Shown here: in pieces, positions 38,351 through 46,035 of the stretch
How positions within the stretch are numbered: position 1 is the first letter of the stretch
Layout: every line of letters begins with the position of its first letter
Assembly: GCA_041071465.1 (NCBI GenBank)
Contig: CP163498.1
Location: 1,826,001 to 1,890,000, forward strand
Origin: Pseudomonas putida
GTDB taxonomy: Bacteria; Pseudomonadota; Gammaproteobacteria; Pseudomonadales; Pseudomonadaceae
DNA length: 64,000 nucleotides
Reading direction: 5' to 3'
Made by a program: the position numbers and the translations under genes
The notes under the pieces: generated by a model
The model's database searches: none
The model's input: the letters and a program-made list of their open reading frames with translations, nothing else
Told to the model about the DNA's origin: nothing

Positions 38351-38853
38351 CAGAAGTACCACCCAGGGCGAGCATATACGGCAAGATTCAGCTGACGTTG
38401 CTGAACCTCCTTGTCGATACGACGCTTCAAAGCTTCGTTGTAGCAGACTATTCCCAGAAGGCCAGCGACCGGGACATGTCCATGGATAAGGGCCTCAGCC
38501 TGATAGCGCTCCATTTTTCGGGGGTCATCAGGGTCACGCTTGAAGTCCCTGCGCTGCAAAACCTCCCAATCTATTTTGTCGAGCTGCGTAAGGTCGCTGT
38601 AGTAACCGGCCCAATGCGGGTAGGCATGTGCGTCCGTGAAGATAAACCGCAGACCCAGCGACTGCGCATGGTACAGGCTGGAGACAAGAATCACGATCTC
38701 TTCATTCCGCCGCTGAGAAACGCCCCACCCCGAATGGATGTTCTTCATCATCACGGAGAATGGGGTGAAGTAAAACGGCACATAATCTGCCAGCGTCCCA
38801 TTGGGCTCTATGGGCACGTGGCGTTGCGCTCGCTTGCTGATCAGTGTTTGCAC
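38350..38853 (-). CDS. darT: DarT-type toxin fragment (DUF4433), N-terminus missing
   Basis: A 167-codon ORF matching the C-terminal two thirds of DarT DNA ADP-ribosyltransferases: [78 protein letters not shown], the catalytic-Glu segment [13 protein letters not shown] and the terminal RPGWYF. A complete DarT of this type has about 55-60 more N-terminal residues with the NAD-binding His motif (YHITHxDN-like); these are absent, and the in-frame upstream codons reach a TGA two codons before the GTG at 38853. The ORF overlaps the preceding ORF by 13 bp and abuts darG. As read it should be inactive, since part of the NAD pocket is lost. Confidence 0.8.
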   Translation of the reverse strand: MQTLISKRAQRHVPIEPNGTLADYVPFYFTPFSVMMKNIHSGWGVSQRRNEEIVILVSSLYHAQSLGLRFIFTDAHAYPHWAGYYSDLTQLDKIDWEVLQRRDFKRDPDDPRKMERYQAEALIHGHVPVAGLLGIVCYNEALKRRIDKEVQQRQLNLAVYARPGWYF

Positions 38854-39254
38854 AAAGGATCACGATACTCTCGTCGCTCCATCATGTCCCAGTCAATCGC
38901 TCCAATCCCTGCGTCATAGTCCAGTAACTCAGGAGCACCACCGGCCAATGGATGCTTTGGTATCACCCGCCAGTTGGACTGCCGAGCGTGGCTTCGGGCC
39001 ACGGCAATCAACACAAAACGCTCGCCCGGTCGGTCCTGATGCACTCTGCCATCGAAGGGGTTTTTCGCAAACCAGTGAAATGGCACAAACTGTTCCAGGG
39101 CCTCTCCCCGCCGGCCTTCGATAATTTCAGGATCAGCGATATCGGTGAAACCCGCATCCAGATGGGCTCTTGGAAGCAAGCCCCTTCGTACGATGGAAGG
39201 GACATTGTCGATACTTGTTAGGTGGTAGATGAACTGCTGATCTCGAATAGCCAC
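38841..39254 (-). CDS. DarT-like toxin fragment (DUF4433), C-terminus missing
   Basis: A 137-codon ORF with the N-terminal NAD-binding part of a DarT-like ADP-ribosyltransferase: [87 protein letters not shown]. It ends at CKH just before the place where the catalytic Glu should be, and so looks truncated. FVPFHWFAKNPFDG differs from the [10 protein letters not shown] of the next ORF, so the two ORFs derive from different DarT subfamilies rather than from one gene split in two. Start chosen at GTG 39254 with AGAGG upstream; an ATG at 39290 is the alternative. It lies downstream of pchP on the same strand. Confidence 0.7.
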   Translation of the reverse strand: MAIRDQQFIYHLTSIDNVPSIVRRGLLPRAHLDAGFTDIADPEIIEGRRGEALEQFVPFHWFAKNPFDGRVHQDRPGERFVLIAVARSHARQSNWRVIPKHPLAGGAPELLDYDAGIGAIDWDMMERREYRDPLCKH

Positions 39255-39350
39255 TGGCAACCTCTGGCAAAAATGATATCCATATGCCATCAAACATAGT
39301 CATTGGATCCACATCTGCCAGGGCGCAGCCGGCTCAAATAAACCTAACCC

Positions 39351-40405
39351 TTACTGAATTTGCTCCGGCGTCACGATCACCCAGTTCTTGTCCGCCGTCA
39401 CCGGCAACCCTTCCTTGGCCTGCGCCGCCGCATTCTTCGCAATCATCCCGTTCAGTTGGTCCATGTACTTGGCCTTGCGGTTTATCCACAAGTGGATGCC
39501 ACCTTTGCCCACATCCACCCCGTGAAACTGCATGTAGCCATCGCTGGTCGGCGTGTCGCCGCCCACCAGCACCGGTTTCTTCCATTCATCGATATAGGTC
39601 AGGATCGCCGCCTGCTTGCCCGCCATCCAGGTGGCCGGGTCCACAGGTAGGGCGTCAGCTCCAGGCCCTCGTTAGCCTTGGCATCGTAGTGCCCGGCGCC
39701 GATCTGCTTGCGCGCGGTGGTCAGTTGGCCGCTGACGCGGTCCTTGAGCAGCAGGCTGACGCCAATCACGTTCTGCGGTTTCACGTTGTAACCGTACTTG
39801 GGGTCCGAGGCGACCATGCGCACCAGCTCTTCGGAGGCCGCCGAAATCACGTACACCTCGATGCCGTTCTCCATCAACTTGTTGTACAGCTCGGCCTGGC
39901 CCTTGAACACCTTGGGCGGCTGCACCTCGATGGCCTTGACCTGGTCGCCTTCGTAATACGTGCTGGGGATTGGCTTGCTGGAGGCCATCAGCTCATCCAC
40001 CTGCACCTTCAATTCCTTCAGGGTAAAACCGGAGAACACCTGGGCCACCCACGGGTAGCAGACCATGTCGTCGACTTCACACAGGCGGTAGTAGTAGCTG
40101 AACAGGCTTTCCTTGTGCTCGGCGGTGTCCTTGAATGGCATCAGCTTCAACGACGGGTCGAGCTTCTCGCGGCTCAGCAGGCCCTTGTTTTCCATGAACG
40201 GCAGCAAGGCTTCTTCCAGGTCATAGCGGTAACTGGTGTTGTCCATGTCGAACACCGCGTAGTTACCCTTGTTGGCATTGGCGGCGATCATGCTGTCGAG
40301 CTGCTTGGCGGCGTCGGCAGGCCAGTGCTTGAGCTCGGTGGCGAAGGTTTCGATACTGAACAGCAGGGACAGGCCGAGGGCCACGGCTTTCGGGGCGCGC
40401 TTCAT
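39351..40405 (-). CDS. pchP: Phosphorylcholine phosphatase (frame broken by 1-nt deletion)
   Basis: A periplasmic HAD-superfamily phosphatase that releases choline from phosphorylcholine. The signal peptide is [22 protein letters not shown] (22 residues). Motif I reads [25 protein letters not shown]; counting from the predicted mature end puts the two Asp and the Thr at 31, 33 and 35, the numbering I recall for P. aeruginosa PchP (PA5292). Motif II/III regions include [15 protein letters not shown] and [16 protein letters not shown]. The frame breaks at a GGG (39637-39639) where GGGG is expected: after TPYLWT the homologous tail [19 protein letters not shown] continues in another frame to the stop at 39351. 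Corrected length is 351. Confidence 0.85.
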
Positions 40406-40522
40406 GTACGAATCTCCTGAAATGACCCAGAAACGCTAGTGCAACAATCCCTAACGACAACCCTCGATAACGACCTCCAGACAGCTGCAAACGCCGTGTT
40501 CATTGCAATCCGCGACACGCCG

Positions 40523-40533
40523 TTATTCCATAA
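40523..40533. promoter_or_regulatory. Candidate regulator half-sites upstream of the cystine symporter
   Basis: TTAT-TCC-ATAA inverted repeat in the 244-bp divergent gap between pchP and the symporter, about 25 bp ahead of a -10-like TATAAA (40558-40563). Given the sulfur-uptake gene downstream, a LysR-type (for example CysB) site is conceivable; the evidence is only symmetry, AT-richness and position. Confidence 0.25.
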
Positions 40534-40649
40534 ACGACTATGCACATTCCATTTGGGTATAAATTCGTTTGTTTTCAGGCTGTTAGCATTTCCGTTCGCA
40601 ATCGCTCACAAGAGGCGATGCTTCCTTTGCTTTTTATGCTGGAGCTTCA

Positions 40650-42041
40650 ATGAACCTGCCGCTGTCTCTTAACCTGCTGGCGTTCCTGGCCCTGTTGCTG
40701 GGCCTGGCACAAACCCGCCGCACCGACTGGAGCCTGGCCAAGAAAGTACTGCTGGGCCTGGTGCTGGGCGTAGTCTTCGGCCTCGTGTTGCACACGATCT
40801 ATGGCGCGGGCCACCCCGTGCTCAAGGCCACCATCGCCTGGCTTGACCTGGTCGGCAACGGCTACGTCGGCCTGCTGCAGATGATCGTCATGCCGCTGAT
40901 CTTCGCCTCGATCCTAAGCGCCGTGGCACGCCTGCACAATGCCTCTTCGCTGGGCCGCATCAGCGTGCTGAGCATCGGCACCCTGCTGCTGACCACCGCC
41001 ATTGCCGCGCTGATCGGCATCGTGCTGACCAACCTGTTCAGCCTCAGCGCCGAGGGCCTGGTGGCCGGTGCCCAGGAAAGCGCACGCATGCAAGTTATCC
41101 ACAGCGACTATGCCGGCAAGGTCGCCGACCTCAACATCCCGCAACTGCTGCTGTCGTTCATCCCCAGCAACCCGGTGGGTGACCTGGCGCGTGCAAAGCC
41201 GACTTCGATCATCAGCGTGGTGATCTTCGCCGTGTTCATCGGCCTGGCGGCGCTACAACTGATCAAGGACGATGCCGAGAAGGGCGAACGCGCGCTGTCG
41301 GCCATCGATACCCTGCAGGCCTGGGTGATGCGCCTGGTGCGGGTGGTGATGAAGCTGACCCCGTATGGCGTGCTGGCGTTGATGACCAAGGTGGTGGCCA
41401 GCTCCAACATGGAAGACATCCTCAAGCTGGGCAGCTTCGTGGTGGTGTCTTATCTGGGCCTGGCGCTGATGTTCGTGGTACACGGCATCATCCTCGCCGC
41501 CACTGGCGTGAGCCCACTGCGCTTCTTCCGCAAGGTGTGGCCAGTACTGACCTTCGCCTTTACCAGCCGCTCCAGCGCCGCCAGCATTCCGCTGAACATC
41601 GAAGCGCAAACCCGCCGCCTGGGTGTGCCGCAGTCGATCGCCAGCTTCAGCGCATCGTTCGGCACCACCATTGGCCAGAACGGCTGCGCCGGCCTCTATC
41701 CCGCAATGCTGGCGGTGATGGTGGCGCCAGCGGTGGGCATCGATACCTTCGACCCGCTGTGGATCGCTACTCTGGTAGCCATTGTCACGTTGAGTTCGGC
41801 TGGGGTTGCTGGCGTGGGCGGCGGTGCCACCTTCGCCGCGCTGATCGTGCTGCCGGCCATGGGCTTGCCGGTGGAACTGGTGGCATTGCTGATTTCGGTG
41901 GAGCCGCTGATCGACATGGGGCGTACGGCGTTGAACGTGAATGGTTCGATGACGGCCGGCGTGGTGACCAGCCAGCTGTTGAAAGAGACCGACAAGGATG
42001 TGCTGGCGGGCGATGAGCATGCCGAACTGAGCCATACCTGA
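40650..42041 (+). CDS. tcyP: L-cystine:cation symporter, TcyP/YdjN type
   Basis: A 463-residue dicarboxylate/amino acid:cation symporter (SLC1-like) with about ten hydrophobic segments. Diagnostic stretches: [59 protein letters not shown] (in part), the glutamate-transporter-like [23 protein letters not shown] and [23 protein letters not shown]. The [11 protein letters not shown] form in place of SSS.A.LP points to the cystine (TcyP) rather than the C4-dicarboxylate branch. GGAG precedes the ATG. It stands alone and is divergent from pchP; the terminator hairpin after it is shared with folA. Confidence 0.86.
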   Translation: MNLPLSLNLLAFLALLLGLAQTRRTDWSLAKKVLLGLVLGVVFGLVLHTIYGAGHPVLKATIAWLDLVGNGYVGLLQMIVMPLIFASILSAVARLHNASSLGRISVLSIGTLLLTTAIAALIGIVLTNLFSLSAEGLVAGAQESARMQVIHSDYAGKVADLNIPQLLLSFIPSNPVGDLARAKPTSIISVVIFAVFIGLAALQLIKDDAEKGERALSAIDTLQAWVMRLVRVVMKLTPYGVLALMTKVVASSNMEDILKLGSFVVVSYLGLALMFVVHGIILAATGVSPLRFFRKVWPVLTFAFTSRSSAASIPLNIEAQTRRLGVPQSIASFSASFGTTIGQNGCAGLYPAMLAVMVAPAVGIDTFDPLWIATLVAIVTLSSAGVAGVGGGATFAALIVLPAMGLPVELVALLISVEPLIDMGRTALNVNGSMTAGVVTSQLLKETDKDVLAGDEHAELSHT

Positions 42042-42045
42042 CAGT

Positions 42046-42074
42046 TTGCCGGGGGCGCAACGCGCCCCCGGCAA
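42046..42074. terminator. Bidirectional terminator between the cystine symporter gene and folA
   Basis: Stem TTGCCGGGGGCGC / GCGCCCCCGGCAA around AAC, with TT on either flank, in the 35-bp gap between convergent stops. Confidence 0.8.
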
Positions 42075-42076
42075 TT

Positions 42077-42592
42077 TCAAACCTTGTCCCAAACCTCGAA
42101 GTGATAAACCGGCTTGCCTTCCTCAGCCTGTGCCTCGCTCGACACCCGCTTCCACTGCCCCTGATCGAACTCCGGGAACCAGGCATCCCCTTCCGGCGCC
42201 ATTTCCACCCGCGTCAGGTACATGCGGCTGACCAGCCCTTTCTCCAGCGCCTGGCCATACAACTGCGCCCCGCCAATCAGCATCAGTTCCTCAACGCCCT
42301 GCTCGCGCGCCCACTGTTCGGCCCGCACCAGCGCTTCTTCAAGCGAGGCGAACACCTCGGCACCCACCAGTTCAAGCCCAGCCTGGCGGCTGACCACGAT
42401 ATTCAACCGCCCAGGCAGCGGCCGGCCCAGCGAATCCCAGGTCTTGCGCCCCATGATGATCGGCTTGCCCAGGGTGGTGGCCTTGAAGTACCTGAAGTCC
42501 CCCGGCAAATGCCAGGGCATGGAGTTGTCGATGCCGATCACGCGGTTCTCGGCGTAAGCCGCGATCAGGCTGAGGGGGAGTGATGTATTCAT
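42077..42592 (-). CDS. folA: Dihydrofolate reductase
   Basis: A 171-residue NADPH-dependent enzyme that regenerates tetrahydrofolate. LSLIAAYAENRVIGIDNSMPWHLPGDFRYFKATTLGKPIIMGRKTW (in pieces: RVIGIDNSMPWHLPGD with the catalytic Asp region, KPIIMGRKTWDSLGRPLPGR) and LMLIGGAQLYGQAL are the conserved parts. The ATG at 42592 fits family length; a much longer reverse frame extends antisense into the DUF2868 gene and is a shadow. thyA, its partner in folate metabolism, lies 11 kb away. Confidence 0.96.
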   Translation of the reverse strand: MNTSLPLSLIAAYAENRVIGIDNSMPWHLPGDFRYFKATTLGKPIIMGRKTWDSLGRPLPGRLNIVVSRQAGLELVGAEVFASLEEALVRAEQWAREQGVEELMLIGGAQLYGQALEKGLVSRMYLTRVEMAPEGDAWFPEFDQGQWKRVSSEAQAEEGKPVYHFEVWDKV

Positions 42593-42658
42593 GCCAGCGA
42601 GGATAGCACCGGGCGTGTGGGTTATGCTTCTGCCTTGACCTGTGCAATGGAAGACCTT

Positions 42659-44038
42659 GTGACTGCACCCACGCCACTGGACAAGCGCTGGCTCACCGAA
42701 GCGGTACGCCTGCGCGAGGAACACGCCGGCCTGCTGGATGACCAGGAAGCCAACCGCCATGCTCGCCAGCTCGGCGGCGACCTGGCGACGCGCATCGAAA
42801 ATCGGGCGCTGTTTCTGGCCGAACGCGACGGCATGAGCGCCGCCCTGCGCCACTGGAAGCAAGGCGCGCGCCTGGCGCTGCTGGCCTTGCTGCTGATGGC
42901 CGTGCTCAGCGGTGCCGGCCTGGCATTGGCCGCCCTGGGCGACGGGCAGCGACCGGTTAACGTATTCTGGGCCTTGGGCAGCCTGCTTGGGCTGAACCTG
43001 TTGATGTTGCTGGGCTGGGCCATCGGTTTTGCCCTGAGCGGCGAACATGGCGCGGGGCTGGGCCGCTTGTGGCTGTGGTTGAGCGAACGCTTCGCCCGCG
43101 ATGCCAAGGCCGCGCACCTGGCGCCGGCGTTGCTGGTGCTGCTGCAGCGCCAGCGCCTCAACCGCTGGCTGCTCGGCCTGTTGGTGCATGGCCTATGGCT
43201 GCTGGCGATGCTCACCGCCCTGGGCATGCTGCTGGCCTTGCTGGCCACCCGGCGCTACGGCTTTGTCTGGGAAACCACCCTGCTTGCCGCCGACCCGTTC
43301 ATTCACCTGACCCAGGCGCTGGGCGCCCTGCCCTCGTTGCTGGGCTTCGCCGTGCCCGATGAGGCCATGATTCGCGCCAGCGGCGACAGCCAGCCTGCCC
43401 TGGAGCTGGCACGCCAGGCTTGGGCCAGTTGGCTGCTCGGCGTGGTGTTGGTGTATGGCCTGCTGCCGCGCCTGCTGCTGGCCGGGTTGTGCCTGTGGCG
43501 CTGGCGCCAGGGCCGCGAACGCCTGGCGCTGGACCTGAGCCTGCCCGGCTATGCGCAGTTGCGTGAAGCACTGATGCCGCGTAGCGAGCGAATCGGCGTA
43601 CAGGACGCCGCCCCCGAAGCCTTGCCGCAATTTGCCGCAGGCCAGTTGGAAAGCGGTAGCAGCGGTGCCCTGCTGGTCGGCCTGGAGCTGGACGACCAGC
43701 GCCCCTGGCCACCCGCCCTGCCGAAAAACGTGATCGATGCCGGCGTGCTCGACAGCCGTGAATCGCGCAACCGCCTGCTCGAGCAACTCAGCCGCTTCCC
43801 CCCGGCACGCCTCGCCATTGCCTGCGACCCACGCCGCTCACCCGACCGCGGCAGCCTGGCGTTGCTTGCAGAACTGGCGCGCAATGCCGGCGCAACGCGC
43901 ATCTGGCTGCTCCAGGCCGCCCCCGGCCAGGCCCTGGATGCTCAGCGCCTGGGCGACTGGCACGAAGCCCTCGACCGCCTTGGCCTGGCACACGCCGACA
44001 CCTCGCCTTTGACCTGGCTGGAGCATGGCCATGACTGA
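42659..44038 (+). CDS. DUF2868 domain-containing membrane protein
   Basis: A 459-residue protein (from GTG 42659, TAPTPLDKRWLTEAVRLREEHAG; an ATG four codons upstream is possible). It has several membrane helices in two clusters (about 72-130 and 165-290; examples LALLALLLMAVLSGAGLALAAL, LNLLMLLGWAIGFAL, WLLGLLVHGLWLLAMLTALGMLLALL in pieces) and a soluble C-terminal region. It matches DUF2868, a family of unknown function that is regularly followed by a DUF3482 GTPase, here with an 8-bp overlap (ATGACTGA). It is divergent from folA, with a 66-bp promoter gap. Confidence 0.82.
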   Translation: MTAPTPLDKRWLTEAVRLREEHAGLLDDQEANRHARQLGGDLATRIENRALFLAERDGMSAALRHWKQGARLALLALLLMAVLSGAGLALAALGDGQRPVNVFWALGSLLGLNLLMLLGWAIGFALSGEHGAGLGRLWLWLSERFARDAKAAHLAPALLVLLQRQRLNRWLLGLLVHGLWLLAMLTALGMLLALLATRRYGFVWETTLLAADPFIHLTQALGALPSLLGFAVPDEAMIRASGDSQPALELARQAWASWLLGVVLVYGLLPRLLLAGLCLWRWRQGRERLALDLSLPGYAQLREALMPRSERIGVQDAAPEALPQFAAGQLESGSSGALLVGLELDDQRPWPPALPKNVIDAGVLDSRESRNRLLEQLSRFPPARLAIACDPRRSPDRGSLALLAELARNAGATRIWLLQAAPGQALDAQRLGDWHEALDRLGLAHADTSPLTWLEHGHD

Positions 44039-45395
44039 GCCACTTAAACTGGCCGTGGTCGGCCACACCAACGTCGGCAAGACTTCGTTGCTGCGCACCC
44101 TGACCCGCGACGTGGGCTTTGGTGAGGTATCCCATCGCCCCAGCACCACTCGCCATGTCGAGGGTGCGCGGCTGTCGGTGGACGGCGAACCCTTGCTGGA
44201 GCTGTACGACACCCCAGGCCTGGAAGATGCCATCGCCCTGCTCGACTACCTCGAACGCTTGGAGCGCCCCGGCGAGCGTCTGGACGGCCCGGCCCGCCTG
44301 GAGCGTTTTCTGCAGGGCAGCGAAGCGCGCCAGCGTTTCGAGCAAGAAGCCAAAGTGCTGCGTCAACTGCAGGCCAGCAATGCCGGCCTGTATGTGATCG
44401 ATGCGCGCGAGCCGGTGCTGGCCAAATACCGCGACGAACTGGAAGTACTCGCCAGCTGCGGCAAGCCGTTGCTGCCGGTGCTCAACTTCGTCGCCAGCCA
44501 CCAGCACCGCGAGCCGCAATGGCGTGAAGCCCTTGCCCGGCTTGGCCTTCACGCGTTGGTGCGGTTCGACAGCGTGGCCCCGCCCGAGGATGGCGAGCGC
44601 CGTTTGTACGAGAGCCTTGCCCTACTGCTGGAGGACGCCCGCCCAGCCCTGCAGCGGCTGATCGACGACCAGCAAGCGCAACGCCTGGCCCGCCGGCACA
44701 GTGGCAAGCGGCTGATTGCCGAACTGCTGCTGGACTGCGCCGCCTGCCGGCGCAGCGTCGAAGCCGAACCGGCGGCCGAAGCCCGGGCGATGGAAGCCCT
44801 GCGTCAAGACATACGCCAACGTGAGCAGCGTTGCGTTGAAGCCTTGCTCAAGCTGTACGCATTCCGCCGCGAGGATGCCCATGCCAGCGACCTGCCGTTG
44901 CTCGATGGCCGCTGGGGCGATGACCTGTTCAACCCCGAAACCCTGAAGTTGCTGGGCGTGCGCCTGGGCAGCGGTGTGGCAGCGGGTGCGGCAGCGGGCG
45001 CTGGGGTGGATCTACTGGTCGGCGGCCTTACCTTGGGTGCGGCGGCGTTGGCAGGGGCGATTGCCGGCGGCGCGCTACAGACGGCGCGCAACTATGGTTC
45101 GCGGTTGATGGGCAAGCTCAAGGGCAAACGCGAGCTGACCGTGGACGATACCGTGTTGCGCTTGCTGGCTCTGCGTCAGCAGCAGTTGATGATGGCGCTG
45201 GAGAGCCGCGGGCATGCGGCACAGGACAGTATTCGTCTGGGTGAGGTGGATGAGAAAGCCTGGCGCGAGGGCAAGTTGCCGGAGGCACTGGTGAAAGCAC
45301 GAGCGCACCCCCAGTGGTCCACGCTCAATCCTGGGGCGAAGTTGAACCAGGCTGAACGGCAAGAACAGCTTGAGGCGCTGGTTACTCAGATCTGA
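44031..45395 (+). CDS. DUF3482 domain-containing Era-like GTPase
   Basis: A 454-residue GTPase. G1 is LAVVGHTNVGKTSLLRTL, the switch region has HRPSTTRHVEG (candidate G2 Thr), G3 is LYDTPGLEDA; the G4 position reads LPVLNFVASH and so lacks a canonical NKxD. A mid/C-terminal DUF3482 region contains coiled-coil-like Arg/Glu-rich helices (SGKRLIAELLLDCAACRRS ... QDIRQREQRCVEALL) and then a long Gly/Ala stretch (about 320-350, GSGVAAGAAAGAGVDLLVGG) that could enter membranes. Start ATG 44031 (GGAG 8 bases upstream). It overlaps the DUF2868 gene, and the two probably act together at the membrane; the process is unknown. Confidence 0.83.
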   Translation: MTEPLKLAVVGHTNVGKTSLLRTLTRDVGFGEVSHRPSTTRHVEGARLSVDGEPLLELYDTPGLEDAIALLDYLERLERPGERLDGPARLERFLQGSEARQRFEQEAKVLRQLQASNAGLYVIDAREPVLAKYRDELEVLASCGKPLLPVLNFVASHQHREPQWREALARLGLHALVRFDSVAPPEDGERRLYESLALLLEDARPALQRLIDDQQAQRLARRHSGKRLIAELLLDCAACRRSVEAEPAAEARAMEALRQDIRQREQRCVEALLKLYAFRREDAHASDLPLLDGRWGDDLFNPETLKLLGVRLGSGVAAGAAAGAGVDLLVGGLTLGAAALAGAIAGGALQTARNYGSRLMGKLKGKRELTVDDTVLRLLALRQQQLMMALESRGHAAQDSIRLGEVDEKAWREGKLPEALVKARAHPQWSTLNPGAKLNQAERQEQLEALVTQI

Positions 45396-45403
45396 GTAAC
45401 CAG
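45378..45403. terminator. Perfect 26-bp palindrome at the end of the DUF3482 gene
   Basis: The half CTGGTTACTCAGA is followed directly by its exact complement TCTGAGTAACCAG. The palindrome includes the last codons and stop of the GTPase gene and ends 10 bp before the convergent HD gene stop. A hairpin with a small AGATCT loop would work as a bidirectional terminator; a protein-binding site is the alternative. Confidence 0.6.
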
Positions 45404-45412
45404 GCCCATCTT

Positions 45413-45961
45413 TCAAAGGAGTGCCAGCGCCTTCTGCTTCAATCCCTCCAGATCAACCACTGGCATTCCAATTTCCTTGGCCATTTCATCCCATTCCCGC
45501 ATCCGCAGGCTGACCTCGAACAGCGGATCCCGCTCGAACGCATCCGCCTCGGCCTCGCTCATCATGCCGCCCTGATACTCCAGGGTCCGCCTGCTCGCTT
45601 CACTCAACCGCTGGTAATACCCCGCTTGACGCAAAGTCAGGTAACGCTTGGCCTCCACGTGATACTGCACCAGCCGCGCCATGCGCTCGCCAAAACCACA
45701 ACGGCGCAAATATTCGGCGCCGATGCGTTCATGGCTGACCACGCCGTAACCGCCCATGCTGGCGTCACCACCACACAGATGGCCGATGTCGTGGAAGAAC
45801 GCCGCCAGCACCACTTCATCGTCGAAGCCTTCGGCCATGGCCAGTTGCGCGGCTTGGGACATGTGCTCGAGCTGGGTGATGGCTTCGCCGATGTAGTCGT
45901 CGCTGCCATGGCGCGCGTACAGGGCAAAGGTGCTATCGATGATCTGGGCTGGAGTAGGCAT
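45413..45961 (-). CDS. PhnZ-like HD-domain phosphonate oxygenase
   Basis: A 182-residue HD-fold protein of the mixed-valent di-iron oxygenase group (phosphonate degradation HD-domain oxygenase). Against the PhnZ residues I recall, all key positions are present: Tyr23 and Glu26 (DDYIGEAITQLEH), metal ligands His33, His57, Asp58 (FFHDIGHL), His77 (VSHERIG), His101 (VQYHVEAKRY) and Asp158 (REWDEM), and phosphonate-contact His61 and Lys105. PhnZ cleaves the C-P bond of 2-amino-1-hydroxyethylphosphonate to glycine and phosphate; TmpB-like relatives act on trimethylated substrates. No PhnY/TmpA-type dioxygenase gene is in the window. It follows the aminoethylphosphonate-type ABC genes on the same strand. 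Confidence 0.82.
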   Translation of the reverse strand: MPTPAQIIDSTFALYARHGSDDYIGEAITQLEHMSQAAQLAMAEGFDDEVVLAAFFHDIGHLCGGDASMGGYGVVSHERIGAEYLRRCGFGERMARLVQYHVEAKRYLTLRQAGYYQRLSEASRRTLEYQGGMMSEAEADAFERDPLFEVSLRMREWDEMAKEIGMPVVDLEGLKQKALALL

Positions 45962-45997
45962 CGGTATCTAGTAGTCCTGGCTTGATAGCGGCGGTGA

Positions 45998-46025
45998 CCT
46001 CTTCGCGGGCGTGCCCGCAAAGAGG
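45998..46025. repeat. Single REP hairpin, family 1
   Basis: CCTCTTCGCGGGC - GT - GCCCGCAAAGAGG hairpin with the family-1 CTTCGCGGGC core, between the binding-protein gene and the HD oxygenase gene. It may also act as a terminator or mRNA stabiliser. Confidence 0.75.
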
Positions 46026-46035
46026 CCGGTACAGG

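Noticed and set aside
38841..38853. The two DarT-like ORFs as one gene broken by a frameshift
   Set aside because: Joining the frames would duplicate the central DarT segment (VPF and IDW regions occur in both), which no single DarT contains.
42593..43189. N-terminal extension of folA into the DUF2868 gene
   Set aside because: The extra codons are antisense to a real gene; dihydrofolate reductase homology starts exactly at the ATG at 42592.
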